Part shown: one piece after another, positions 41,201 through 49,489 of the stretch
Position numbering within the stretch: the stretch's first letter is position 1
How the letters are laid out: each line of letters opens with the position of its first letter
Program-made: the position numbers and the translations under genes
The notes under the pieces: generated by a model
What the model saw: only the letters and a program-made list of their open reading frames with translations
The model's database searches: none
Told to the model about the DNA's origin: nothing
Source of the DNA: DSWT01 sp049975385
Lineage (GTDB): Bacteria > Chloroflexota > Anaerolineae > B4-G1 > SLSP01
Length of the DNA: 64,000 nt
Reading direction: 5' to 3'
Assembly (NCBI GenBank): GCA_049975385.1
Contig: JBNGDO010000002.1
Location: 1 to 64,000, forward strand

Positions 41201-42139
41201 ATGTGGGTCAGACGGGATATCGAGTCTTTAACGTTGGCCGGGCCGACCGGATTGACGATTGGCGCTTTCGATGGCGTGCATCGCGGACATCAAGCCTTGA
41301 TCCGGTGGATGACGACCGGGGCGCGACAGGCTGGGATGCGAGCTGTCGTGCTGACCTTCGATCCGCTGCCGCGTTTGGTTTTGGGACGTAGCACCAACGG
41401 CGCACTCTCTACGTTGGAGGAACGCCTCGACTATATGCGCCCGTTGGGATTGGATGGCGTGATCGTATATCCTTTTGATCGCCAGACGGCGACGATTTCG
41501 GCAGCGGATTTCGTAACCTGGCTGGTGGAGAAACTGGCGCTGGCGGGACTGTGGGTCGGCCCGGATTTCGTCCTGGGGCACAACCACGAAGGCAACATCC
41601 CCTTTCTCGAAGCGATGGGCGCGCGGCTGGGATTTGCGGTCCATCAGTTCGGCGAAACCCTCTGTTGGGATGGCCGCTCCGTCCGCAGCAGCCGCATCCG
41701 TCATGCCTTGAAGGCCGGCGACCTGGATCAGGCCAACGACTGCCTGGGACATCCTTACCGGTTGAGTGGCGTCGTCGAGCACGGTGACCAACGCGGGCGC
41801 GTTCTGGGATTCCCCACCGCAAACCTGCGTATTCCTAAGAACCGGCTCCTACCGGAAAACGGCGTCTACATCTGCCGCGCAAGCCTGCACGACGAACATT
41901 TTGATGCGATCGTCAACGTCGGCACGCGACCTACGTTCGATGACTATCCGCCCACTGTTGAAGCGCACCTACTCGATTTTTCGCGGGAAATCTACGGGGA
42001 ACGCATACAATTGGATTTCCTGCACAGGCTGCGCGAGGAGCTGCGCTTTTCATCGGTGGAGACATTGGCCGCGCAAATCCGCCAGGATGAGGCGGACGCC
42101 CGTGCGTGGCTAGACGTGCCGGATTCACGGGCATGGTGA
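41201..42139 (+). CDS. ribF: Bifunctional riboflavin kinase/FAD synthetase
   Basis: 312 residues. The N-terminal nucleotidyltransferase half has TIGAFDGVHRGHQALI (~20-35) and GPDFVLGHNHEGN (~125-137), followed by SSRIRHALKAGDL (~162-174). The C-terminal riboflavin kinase half has GRVLGFPTANLRIPKNRLLPENGVY (~204-228), INVGTRPTFDD and the Glu of VEAHLLDF. It makes FMN and FAD. The gene ends the nusA-truB region, which matches the rbfA-truB-ribF order of many bacteria. Upstream words AATTCGTAATTCGTAATTCGC are an intergenic element; no strong ribosome-binding site was seen. Confidence 0.93.
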   Translation: MWVRRDIESLTLAGPTGLTIGAFDGVHRGHQALIRWMTTGARQAGMRAVVLTFDPLPRLVLGRSTNGALSTLEERLDYMRPLGLDGVIVYPFDRQTATISAADFVTWLVEKLALAGLWVGPDFVLGHNHEGNIPFLEAMGARLGFAVHQFGETLCWDGRSVRSSRIRHALKAGDLDQANDCLGHPYRLSGVVEHGDQRGRVLGFPTANLRIPKNRLLPENGVYICRASLHDEHFDAIVNVGTRPTFDDYPPTVEAHLLDFSREIYGERIQLDFLHRLREELRFSSVETLAAQIRQDEADARAWLDVPDSRAW

Positions 42140-42156
42140 GCTGCCGTTCTGCGCTT

Positions 42157-44145
42157 CTATAAGTCCACGTACTCCGCCCGAATCAACGCCTCATCGGGCA
42201 CCTTGAGCGCCTTGAGCAGTTCGCCGATGAGCGCCGCTTTGCGCTCGGCGTCCTGGCGCGACCAGGTGCGGCTTTTGATTTCCAGGAACGAACCGCCGTC
42301 CTCCGGTTTGATGATCTGATCCAGGTTCAGCGCAAAGTCGGTGCCGCCGTAGCGGATATGGTAGCGGCGGCGCGTTTTGTGGATTTCGATGATGCGTTGC
42401 GGCTTGAAATACTCCTGGTAGAAGCGCAAACTGCGCGTAGCCGCCGCGTCGAAGCGCGCGCGGGAGAGCAGCACCGAACACTCGTACTCGCGCTCTTTGG
42501 CCGTCGTCGTCAGCGTGAGGCGGTAGATGACGTCGATTAGCTCGTTCGTATCCAGGTGGCGGACCTCGTCCTCACGGTAACGGAGCCGGCTTTCCCACTG
42601 ATCATCGAAGATGAAGTAGGTGTCGTACTGGTTGCGCTGTGAGCCACGCAGGAAGGTGATATCCGGTGAGGCGTGCAGACGTAGTTTTAGTGAGGTCAGA
42701 TCGTCACTGCGCACTTTCACCTGCACCTCGAAGGTCTTATCTTGCGCCACACCGCCGATGGCGACGAGTTTGTTCAACACGCTCTCTTCGCGGCGGGTGA
42801 GGAAGGCATCAATCTTCTGCGCCAGCAGCGTCGTCTCTTCGCGCAACGCCTCAACGTCGACCGTGAGCAAGTGGCGGTCGCGCATCAGCCACGACCCGTT
42901 GACCATTACATCACGGACATCCTCCTGATTCATCGCGTAGGCCAGACGACCGTAGAGGCTGTCGGCGAAGTGGCGGAAGTAGGGCATGTGGCGCACGTCG
43001 TCCATGGAGACGACGATCAGGTCAGCGCGTTTTTCGGCCTCGAGCGAACCCGTGAGGTGATCGATGTGCATCGCCCGTGCGCCCATGATCGTCGCCATCT
43101 CGATCACCTGCCGCGCGGGGAGCGTTGTCGGGTTCATCGTGGCGACTTTGGCGAGGAAGCTCGCCAGGCGTAGCTCTTCAATCATATCCAAATCGTTGTT
43201 ACTTGCCGCGCCGTCGGTGCCGATGCCCACATTGATCCCCATTTCCAGCATCCGGGCGACCGGTGCCATACCGCTGGCGAGCTTCATGTTGCTGCTTGGA
43301 TTGTGCGCTATGCCGACGTTGTAGTGTTGCAGTGTGCGCATCTCGCCTTCGTCCAGGTGGACGCAGTGCGCTGCCGTTGTTTTCGCCTCAAAGACGCCAT
43401 ACTTCTTCAACCAGGCCACCGGCGGGATGCCATACTCCTTGCGATGGTCCTCCACTTCCTGGGCTGTCTCTGCGACGTGGATGTGTAACGGTGCATCGTA
43501 TTCCAACGCCAGCCTTACGGCGGCTTCCAGCAGGTCCGGGGTGATGGTGTAAGGTGCGTGGGGCGCAATCGCGGGCACGATAAGCGGGTGGTTTTTCCAA
43601 CGCACCAGATAATCGCGAGAGCGCGCCAGGCCCTCTTCGTAACTGCTGGCGTCCGGTGTGGGGAACCTGAGCACGCTCTGCGCGCACACCGCGCGCATCC
43701 CGGCTTGTACGGCAGCATCGGCGATGGCTTCCTCGAAGTAATACATATCCATGAACGTCGTCGTGCCGGAGCGGATCATCTCGGCGGCAGCCAATTGTGT
43801 GCCTGTCCAGCAAAAATTCGGGTTGACGAAGCTCCCTTCCACCGGCATCATGTAGCCCATCAGCCACACGTCCAGTCGCAAATCATCGACCAGGGCGCGC
43901 AGCAGCGTCATCGGCGCGTGACCGTGGGCATTGACAAACCCCGGCATCACCACCGCGTTGCCGGCGTCCACCCGTTCTTTGGCAGCATAGGCGGCAGCCA
44001 ACGTGTCACGCGGGCCAACAGCCACGATGCTGTCGTCCCTCACTGCAACTGCGCCGGGTGTGTAAACGTCGTATGTGGGATTCATCGTTATCACGAAATC
44101 CGCGGTAATCAGTTTATCGACAGTGGTTTTCACTTCATTGTCCAT
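42157..44145 (-). CDS. Amidohydrolase (SAH/MTA-deaminase-like) fused to a CYTH-like domain
   Basis: 662 residues. Residues ~1-450 are an MtaD/TrzA-type amidohydrolase: PGFVNAHGHAPMTLLR (metal His pair), HIHVAETAQEVEDH, TTAAHCVHLDEGEM, VGIGTDGAASNNDLDM (metal Asp). This family deaminates adenosyl compounds or chloro-triazines. Residues ~470-662 are CYTH-like: FEVQVKVR (an ExExK-type entry with Q for the second E), NQYDTYFIFDD, ESRLRYREDE, RRRYHIRYGG and SFLEIKSRTWS. CYTH proteins bind triphosphates with metal ions. This fusion is unusual. It is convergent with ribF (17-bp gap); a TAATCAGTTTATCG-type start region supports the N-terminus. Confidence 0.85.
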   Translation of the reverse strand: MDNEVKTTVDKLITADFVITMNPTYDVYTPGAVAVRDDSIVAVGPRDTLAAAYAAKERVDAGNAVVMPGFVNAHGHAPMTLLRALVDDLRLDVWLMGYMMPVEGSFVNPNFCWTGTQLAAAEMIRSGTTTFMDMYYFEEAIADAAVQAGMRAVCAQSVLRFPTPDASSYEEGLARSRDYLVRWKNHPLIVPAIAPHAPYTITPDLLEAAVRLALEYDAPLHIHVAETAQEVEDHRKEYGIPPVAWLKKYGVFEAKTTAAHCVHLDEGEMRTLQHYNVGIAHNPSSNMKLASGMAPVARMLEMGINVGIGTDGAASNNDLDMIEELRLASFLAKVATMNPTTLPARQVIEMATIMGARAMHIDHLTGSLEAEKRADLIVVSMDDVRHMPYFRHFADSLYGRLAYAMNQEDVRDVMVNGSWLMRDRHLLTVDVEALREETTLLAQKIDAFLTRREESVLNKLVAIGGVAQDKTFEVQVKVRSDDLTSLKLRLHASPDITFLRGSQRNQYDTYFIFDDQWESRLRYREDEVRHLDTNELIDVIYRLTLTTTAKEREYECSVLLSRARFDAAATRSLRFYQEYFKPQRIIEIHKTRRRYHIRYGGTDFALNLDQIIKPEDGGSFLEIKSRTWSRQDAERKAALIGELLKALKVPDEALIRAEYVDL

Positions 44146-44279
44146 TTTGGCTGCCTCCTGCTGTTTGATCCATCATAGCATAGAACGGAATAGCTTCAAA
44201 TAGCGTGCAACTCTGGGTATGTTTCAGTCCTGGAGGCAAGCTGTGCCGCACCTTAGCCCGTAACTGCCGACGTAGGCCC

Positions 44280-44333
44280 GCAGTTTTGGCGCGTCAGACG
44301 TTACTTAGGCCTCACCGGCTGCGCCAAAACTGC
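44280..44333. repeat. Inverted-repeat element, copy 2
   Basis: GCAGTTTTGGCGC (44280-44292) and GCGCCAAAACTGC (44321-44333) form a perfect 13-bp stem around 28 nt. It shares its arms with the element at 32315-32369. It lies in the gap upstream of the amidohydrolase, and the rest of 44179-44527 holds TGTTTCAGTCC/GTGTGTTTCACGCC and GTGAAACACAC words but no gene. Confidence 0.6.
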
Positions 44334-44527
44334 CCAGGTGTGTTTCACGCCGCCCAATCGTGAACGTTGGGCTGATTGACCAGCTAGGGAGTGCGCGCGA
44401 CGCCTACCTGCTTCAAAAGTGAAACACACACTGCAACTCTATCTTGGTTGTAGCGTATATGCCTTGTGCTACAATTGTGAAAGTGTATTTGACCCTTACA
44501 AAAAGTAACTGTAGATGGAGGTGTAAT

Positions 44528-44800
44528 ATGGGAGGTAATGAACTGGAAAAGGCCAAAGTGGCCGATCAATTGGGTTTTCTGCTCAAACCGTTGTCGCTGC
44601 GCGGAATTCCGGTGTGGTTGGTTTACTTTGCGTCGTTGGCAGGCTTCGTCTATATTTTGAATCCCACGGCAGGTGTGCTTGAACTGATCCCGGACAATCT
44701 GCCCTTAGTCGGCAACCTGGATGAAGGCGCTGCATTCACACTCTTGTGGTATGGTCTGGTGGAGTTTTTCGAGGGCAGGAAATTCCGTCCCAAGAAGTGA
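44528..44800 (+). CDS. DUF1232 (YkvA-like) small membrane protein
   Basis: 90 residues from the ATG at 44528 with GGAGGTGTAAT upstream. One or two membrane segments; GIPVWLVYFASLAGFVYILNP at ~27-47 and the DUF1232 core LELIPDNLPLVGNLDEGAAFTLLWYGLVEFF. These small proteins are widespread and of unknown function; related ones are linked to envelope homeostasis. It stands alone, followed by a hairpin element at 44803-44880. Confidence 0.7.
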   Translation: MGGNELEKAKVADQLGFLLKPLSLRGIPVWLVYFASLAGFVYILNPTAGVLELIPDNLPLVGNLDEGAAFTLLWYGLVEFFEGRKFRPKK

Positions 44801-44802
44801 GG

Positions 44803-44880
44803 GGAGGGCTAGACCGGCTACAAAGCCTCAGAATAGACGGTGTTAGCTTCATATACTGTCTGAGACTTTTGTAGCCCTCC
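44803..44880 (+). repeat. CTACAAAG/TGAGACTTTTGT hairpin element, copy 2
   Basis: Outer arms GGAGGGCTA (44803-44811) and TAGCCCTCC (44872-44880), inner arms CTACAAAGCCTCAGA (44818-44832) and TGAGACTTTTGTAG (44861-44874). It resembles the element at the nrnA end and probably acts as terminator or 3' stabiliser for the DUF1232 gene. A TATAAT follows at 44889. Confidence 0.55.
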
Positions 44881-44914
44881 TAATTCTGGTATAATCAGCA
44901 ATGGAGGTGACGCT

Positions 44915-45217
44915 ATGGCCATAGATATGACCTTGCGAGAACAGATTCTGATGCGTCTGGTCGAGGTTATCGACCCTGAGACCGGCATCGATGTGCTGCG
45001 CATGCGCCTGGTGGAGGATCTGGCCGTCGATGAAACGACGGGGATCGCCGTTTACACCTTCCGCCCCTCCTCGCCTTTGTGTCCCATCGCACACAGCCTG
45101 GCGGTGGATATCAAACGTGCTGTCGGTAGCGTTGACGGCGTACAGGGGCAGAAGATCACTGTTGAGGGGTACGTCAAGGCGCGAGAGCTGACCGAAATCA
45201 TCAATCTTGAGGATTAA
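44915..45217 (+). CDS. MIP18/DUF59 metal-sulfur cluster assembly factor
   Basis: 100 residues of the DUF59/MIP18 fold. LREQILMRLVEVIDPETGIDVLRMRLVEDLAVDE covers the family's start (normally V-x-DPE-x-x-I-x-x-LGL), then FRPSSPLCPIAHSLAVDIKRAVGSVDGV with the conserved Cys (PLCP). Such proteins help load or transfer Fe-S clusters. TGGAGGTGAC precedes the ATG. No other Fe-S assembly gene is adjacent, although several Fe-S enzymes (IspG, IspH, LipS) are encoded in the window. Confidence 0.8.
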   Translation: MAIDMTLREQILMRLVEVIDPETGIDVLRMRLVEDLAVDETTGIAVYTFRPSSPLCPIAHSLAVDIKRAVGSVDGVQGQKITVEGYVKARELTEIINLED

Positions 45218-45333
45218 GGGAGTAGGGATTAGGAAACCAGGGATTGGTATCAGTGACGAGTAACGAGTTGACTAATTCCTAGTCCCCAATCACTAATCCT
45301 AAATCCCAAATCTCTAACTAACTGAGGTGAGGA

Positions 45334-45567
45334 ATGCCGATTTACGAATACAGTTGTCCAGAATGTGGTGAACATTTTGATGCGCGCCGCGCGATGAAAG
45401 ATGCCGATGCGCCGATTGCCTGTCCTGCCTGTGGTGCCGAGAACGCCAAACGGGGACTTTCCCTGTTTTATGCCGCCGGTAGCAGTGGCGCGCTCAAGGG
45501 GGCAGGTGGCAGTGGCTCTTGTGCCTCGTGCAGCAGCAGTTCCTGCGCCTCTTGCGGCGGACACTAG
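45334..45567 (+). CDS. FmdB-type zinc-ribbon protein
   Basis: 77 residues. MPIYEYSCPECGEHFDARRAM and PIACPACGAENAKRGLSLF carry the two CxxC pairs of a zinc ribbon, the FmdB family start. The C-terminal ~30 residues are Gly/Ser/Cys-rich (GSCASCSSSSCASCGGH), which is common in this family. FmdB is a putative regulator; its partner is unknown. The upstream gap (45218-45333) is a word-type hairpin element (GGGATTAGG/CCTAAATCCC and GGGATTGG/CCCAATC). Confidence 0.85.
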   Translation: MPIYEYSCPECGEHFDARRAMKDADAPIACPACGAENAKRGLSLFYAAGSSGALKGAGGSGSCASCSSSSCASCGGH

Positions 45568-45667
45568 CCAGTCTGGCGCAACCGTAATTGGGCCAGAATT
45601 TGATAAACTTGCCGGACTAACGACTATCAGACTAACGACTACTTGACTGATTTTTAAGGAGCGCGCC

Positions 45668-46819
45668 ATGCTCTACACGCGCAGCGTTTTGGAGGATCTC
45701 GAAGACCGCTCGCTGGCGCCGTATGGATTCCGCAGCCGCGATTCGCGCAGGCGCGTCTATCCCCAAGATGAACCTGGATACCGCACGTGTTTCCAGCGCG
45801 ACCGCGACCGCATCCTGCATTGCACCCCGTTTCGCCGGTTAGAATACAAGACCCAGGTTTTCGTCAACGATGAGGGCGATTATTACCGCACGCGGCTGAC
45901 GCACACGCTCGAAGTCGCGCAGATTGGGCGGACGATGGGACGTGCTTTGGGCGCGAACGAAGACCTGGTGGAGGCTATTTGTCTGGCGCACGACCTGGGC
46001 CATCCCCCTTTCGGCCATGCCGGAGAAATCATGTTGAACCGGCTCATGGCTGATCACGGCGGTTTCGACCATAACAAACAATCCCTGCGCATCGTGGAGC
46101 GGTTGGAGTGTCGCTACCCGACGTTCGCCGGGTTGAACCTCACCTGGGAAGTGCGCGAGGGCATCGTCAAGCACGAGACGGAATACGACGTCGCCGACGC
46201 CGGACGCTACGATCCCGACAAGCTGGGGACGTTGGAGGCGCAACTGGCGAATCCCGCCGATGAGCTGGCCTACACCGCGCACGACCTCGACGACGGTTTG
46301 CGTTCGGGCCTGCTCGCTCCTGAAGAACTGGACAGCGTGGCGTGGTGGGCATTCCTCAAGGAGAACCTGGGGTGGGATGGGCGTGGCTTCGACCAGTTGT
46401 GGCGACACCGCATGGTGCGCCGTTTGTTGGGGCTGTTGATCACCGACACAATTGAGGCGACTGCCCGGCGCATTGCAGAAACGGGCGTGGCTTCGCCGGA
46501 TGACGTGCGCAGTTTAGCGGAGAACGTCGTCACCGCGTTGCCGGAGACGCGTGCGATGACGCGCGAATTGAAGCGCTTTCTCTACGAACAGCTCTACCAG
46601 CACCCCCGGGTCGTGCGCATGCAGATCAAGGCCGAGCGGATTCTGACAGCGTTGTTCGAGGCGTACCTGGCGGAACCGGGGCAGCTTCCCCGCGAAGAAC
46701 AGGCCAAGCTGGCGGAGCGTTCCCTGCATCGCGTTATCTGCGACTACATTGCCGGCATGACCGATCGCTACGCGCTGCAAGAGTACGCCAAGATGTTCGA
46801 TCCGCAGGAGCGTGTTTAG
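45668..46819 (+). CDS. dgt: Deoxyguanosinetriphosphate triphosphohydrolase-like protein
   Basis: 383 residues of the HD-domain dGTPase family. RDRDRILHCTPFRRLEYKTQVFVNDEGDYYRTRLTHTLEVAQIG spans the nucleotide site and the first His. HD is in CLAHDLGHPPFGHAGE (~105-120), and DELAYTAHDLDDGLRSG supplies the last Asp. It is a type with shortened length (about 380 rather than 500 residues), like many bacterial dNTPases that act on several dNTPs. GGAGCGCGCC precedes the ATG. It is convergent with ispG across a hairpin element. Confidence 0.92.
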   Translation: MLYTRSVLEDLEDRSLAPYGFRSRDSRRRVYPQDEPGYRTCFQRDRDRILHCTPFRRLEYKTQVFVNDEGDYYRTRLTHTLEVAQIGRTMGRALGANEDLVEAICLAHDLGHPPFGHAGEIMLNRLMADHGGFDHNKQSLRIVERLECRYPTFAGLNLTWEVREGIVKHETEYDVADAGRYDPDKLGTLEAQLANPADELAYTAHDLDDGLRSGLLAPEELDSVAWWAFLKENLGWDGRGFDQLWRHRMVRRLLGLLITDTIEATARRIAETGVASPDDVRSLAENVVTALPETRAMTRELKRFLYEQLYQHPRVVRMQIKAERILTALFEAYLAEPGQLPREEQAKLAERSLHRVICDYIAGMTDRYALQEYAKMFDPQERV

Positions 46820-46826
46820 TTTTTCA

Positions 46827-46906
46827 TCAGCAGATTGAGCAGATCAAGCAGATTTTCTGTTTGCTAATGGAAAAATCTGCTCAATCCGCTAAATCTGCTG
46901 ACAGAA
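46827..46906. terminator. Hairpin element between convergent dgt and ispG
   Basis: TCAGCAGATTGAGCAGAT (46827-46844) with GCAGATTTTCTG pairs with GAAAAATCTGCTCAATCCGCTAAATCTGCTGA on the right, giving a long imperfect stem. It is a probable bidirectional terminator. Same word family as at 39848 and 52585. Confidence 0.7.
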
Positions 46907-47959
46907 TTAATGCGTTCCCGCCTTGATCTCCTGCATCAGCGCATCCAGCAATTCGCTCTCCGGGACGGTGCGCACAATCTCGCCCTTGCGGAAGATGACA
47001 CCCTTCCCTTTGCCGCCCGCCAGCCCGAAGTCCGCGCCCTTCGCTTCTCCCGGTCCGTTGACGATACACCCCATCACCGCCACTTTGATCGGCTCTTTGA
47101 TAGCTTTCAGCCGCTCGCTCACCTGTTGTGCCAGTGTCACCAAATCGATCTCCGTGCGCCCGCAGGTGGGGCAGGAGATCATCACCGGGCCGTGTTGGCG
47201 CATGTTGAGCGATTTGAGGATTTCGTAGCCGACCTTGACCTCGTCCTTCGGGTCACCGGTGAGTGAGACGCGCAGCGTGTCGCCCAGGCCCTCGTAGAGC
47301 AGCACGCCGAGGCCCACAGCGGAGCGGATCGCGCCCACGTCGGGCAGGCCGGCTTCCGTGATGCCCAGGTGCAGCGCGTACGGCGTCAATTCGGCGATGC
47401 GGCGGTACGCTTCGACAGTGGTCGGCACGTCGAACGACTTGACCGAGATTTTGATCCTCTCGAAGTCGAGGTCTTCCAGAATCTTCACGTGGCGCATCGC
47501 TCCCGCGACCATTTTATCCACAGCGGACAGGGTGGGGTCCTCGTCCAGGTCTTTGGGCAGCGATCCCGAGTTGACGCCGATACGGATGGGAACCTGGCGT
47601 TCTTTCGCCTTGCGCACGACCTGCTGCACGCGATCCTCTGCGCCGATATTGCCGGGATTCAGCCGCAGCCCATCCACACCGGCATCCAGTGCCGCCAGTG
47701 CCAGCCGGTAGTCGAAGTGAATATCGGCGATCAGCGGGATGTGGATGCCTTGCTTGATAGCGGGCAGCGCGTCGGCCGCGGCGCGGTCCGGCACGGCCAC
47801 GCGGATGATCTCGCAGCCCACGTCTTCGAGTTCGAGAATCTGCCGGATGGTGGCCTGCGCGTCGCGCGTATCGGTGTTCGTCATCGATTGCACTGTTACC
47901 GGCGCGCCCCCTCCTACCACAACCCCGCCGATGCTGATAGGTTTTGAAATTCTCCGCAT
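46907..47959 (-). CDS. ispG: 4-hydroxy-3-methylbut-2-enyl-diphosphate synthase (IspG)
   Basis: 350 residues, 4Fe-4S enzyme converting MEcPP to HMBPP. TIM-barrel half: VTVQSMTNTDTRD (~22-34), EIIRVAVPD and LNPGNIG. The C-terminal Fe-S half has CPTCGRTEIDL (~259-269, two Cys) and MGCIVNGPGEAKGADFG (~295-311, third Cys and catalytic Glu). It is the short bacterial form without an insert. Last gene of the minus-strand MEP cluster; a word-type element (47985-48110) separates it from ispE. Confidence 0.95.
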   Translation of the reverse strand: MRRISKPISIGGVVVGGGAPVTVQSMTNTDTRDAQATIRQILELEDVGCEIIRVAVPDRAAADALPAIKQGIHIPLIADIHFDYRLALAALDAGVDGLRLNPGNIGAEDRVQQVVRKAKERQVPIRIGVNSGSLPKDLDEDPTLSAVDKMVAGAMRHVKILEDLDFERIKISVKSFDVPTTVEAYRRIAELTPYALHLGITEAGLPDVGAIRSAVGLGVLLYEGLGDTLRVSLTGDPKDEVKVGYEILKSLNMRQHGPVMISCPTCGRTEIDLVTLAQQVSERLKAIKEPIKVAVMGCIVNGPGEAKGADFGLAGGKGKGVIFRKGEIVRTVPESELLDALMQEIKAGTH

Positions 47960-47984
47960 GATCCTGCTCCTTGTATGTTATGAG

Positions 47985-48112
47985 TAAAGAGTAATTGGTA
48001 ATGAGTAATGGGTAATGAGGTAGCGGAAGAATGCGGTATTTTCAATTTCCCTGATACCGTTTACTGATTACTCTTTACTCTTTACCGATTACCGGTTACC
48101 AGTTACCAATCC
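47985..48112. repeat. Word-like hairpin element between ispE and ispG
   Basis: GAGTAAAGAGTAATTGGTAATGAGTAATGGGTAATGAG-type words pair imperfectly with TTACTGATTACTCTTTACTCTTTACCGATTACC on the right. The ispE stop at 48089 and its last codons (GLVTGNR) lie in the right arm, as at gyrA. Confidence 0.65.
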
Positions 48113-48964
48113 CCCAATCGTGTGCGTGGCGACGACGAAGGGATAGCGCGGTTGTAGCGCCTCGGCGATGGCCCGAGCTTGCGCGGTGCTCCTGGCGATG
48201 CCGAAGACGCTCGCGCCGGATCCTGACAGCAGCGCGGCTTCTGCGCCGGCCTCCACCAGATCGCGTTTGGCTGCGCTGATGACCGGGTATTCGTCCAGGA
48301 CGGTGCTTTCGAAATCATTGTACAGACTGGCGACAATACTGTCACGATCCTGGCGCTTGATGGCGTCGATCATCTGCGCGGTTTTGTCGGCGAATGTGAG
48401 TTGCTCCACCTTCAGGCCCTCGTAGGCCGCACGCGTCGAAACGAAGACGCCAGGGTTGACGATGACGAGGGGCAGCTTCGGTGGGGAGGGCAGTGCATGG
48501 ACGATTTCCCCGCGTCCCGTGGCCAGCGCCGTGCCGCCCAAGATGCAGAAGGCCACGTCCATGCCGATCTCCTGGCTTATCTCCAACAGTTCCGCCTGTG
48601 ATAGCCCCAACTGCCAGAATTTGTTCAGGCCCACTAACGTTGCGGCAGCGTCGGCGCTGCCACCGCCCATTCCCCCGCCGATGGGAATGCGTTTGACGAG
48701 CCTGAATTTTACACCACGATCGACCGGGCACCGTTCCTTAAGCAATTCGGCAGCCTTCCAGATCGAGTTCCGCGCGTTGCGTGGCACGATGCGGTTTGCG
48801 CAGTTGATGATGATGCCTGCGTTCGCCTCGTTGATGATGATGGTGTCGCATAATCCCGTTTGCTGCATCACCGATTTGATTTCGTGATAGCCTGATGGCA
48901 GCCGCCGGAGAATTTCCAGCGTCAGATTGATTTTTGCATAAGCTTTGACGGTCAGTTCAGTCAT
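48089..48964 (-). CDS. ispE: 4-diphosphocytidyl-2-C-methyl-D-erythritol kinase (IspE)
   Basis: 291 residues of the GHMP kinase fold. The start VKAYAKINLTLEILRRLPSGYHEI carries the family's N-terminal KINL/GYH residues, with PIGGGMGGGSADAAATLVGLN (~91-111) as ATP-binding motif 2 and LLSGSGASVFGI (~253-264) as motif 3. It phosphorylates CDP-ME. There is a 21-bp gap to ispF. The C-terminal GLVTGNR stretch is encoded by an intergenic element. Confidence 0.94.
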   Translation of the reverse strand: MTELTVKAYAKINLTLEILRRLPSGYHEIKSVMQQTGLCDTIIINEANAGIIINCANRIVPRNARNSIWKAAELLKERCPVDRGVKFRLVKRIPIGGGMGGGSADAAATLVGLNKFWQLGLSQAELLEISQEIGMDVAFCILGGTALATGRGEIVHALPSPPKLPLVIVNPGVFVSTRAAYEGLKVEQLTFADKTAQMIDAIKRQDRDSIVASLYNDFESTVLDEYPVISAAKRDLVEAGAEAALLSGSGASVFGIARSTAQARAIAEALQPRYPFVVATHTIGGLVTGNR

Positions 48965-48985
48965 TTAGTCCAAAATCCGTTTTTA

Positions 48986-49477
48986 TTAATCCAAACTCTG
49001 TATCAAACTGACGATGGCGAACGTTTGCAGCCCCTCGCCGCGCCCGAAGGCGGTCAATTTCTCACCGCTGGTGGCGTTGATACCGATTTGTGCCGCATCG
49101 ATGCCGAGCAACTGCGCGAGGCTCTGCTTGATCGCATCGGACCACGGCTCGATGCGCGGGCGATGACCTTCGACGGTGATGCCAAGGTTATTGATGACGC
49201 AGTTTTTCTCCGCCAGCATCTCTAGCGGGATTTTCAGATACTCGCGACTGTCGGTGACGCCGTCTTCCAGGCAGAGCTTGTCGCAATAGTAGCCAATCGA
49301 GCGCCCACCGACGGCCTGCGTGAGTGCGTTGAAGACTGCGTGCAGGATCACGTCCGCGTCGGAGTTGCCCTTCAGCCCCCGCTCGCCGGGAATGACGACC
49401 CCGCCCAACACCAGTGGCTTGTCGTCCCCCTCATCCACAAAATGATGGCTATCCTGTCCAAATCCAACGTAAAACAT
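48986..49477 (-). CDS. ispF: 2-C-methyl-D-erythritol 2,4-cyclodiphosphate synthase (IspF), divergent
   Basis: 163 residues from the ATG at 49477 (GGGGAGGGAG 5 nt upstream). IspF signature parts: FGQDSHHF (metal Asp and His), then NSDADVILHAVFNAL (the third metal His kept), and TSGEKLTAFGRGEGLQ matching the TTTEKLGFTGRGEG motif. Several usually invariant residues differ: the His of HSDGD is Asn, the Asp of T-D-AL is Asn, and the GDIGxxFPDTD block is replaced by SIGYYCDKLCLED. It makes MEcPP. Activity is likely given its operon position but the site is atypical. Confidence 0.85.
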   Translation of the reverse strand: MFYVGFGQDSHHFVDEGDDKPLVLGGVVIPGERGLKGNSDADVILHAVFNALTQAVGGRSIGYYCDKLCLEDGVTDSREYLKIPLEMLAEKNCVINNLGITVEGHRPRIEPWSDAIKQSLAQLLGIDAAQIGINATSGEKLTAFGRGEGLQTFAIVSLIQSLD

Positions 49478-49489
49478 ACTCCCTCCCCA

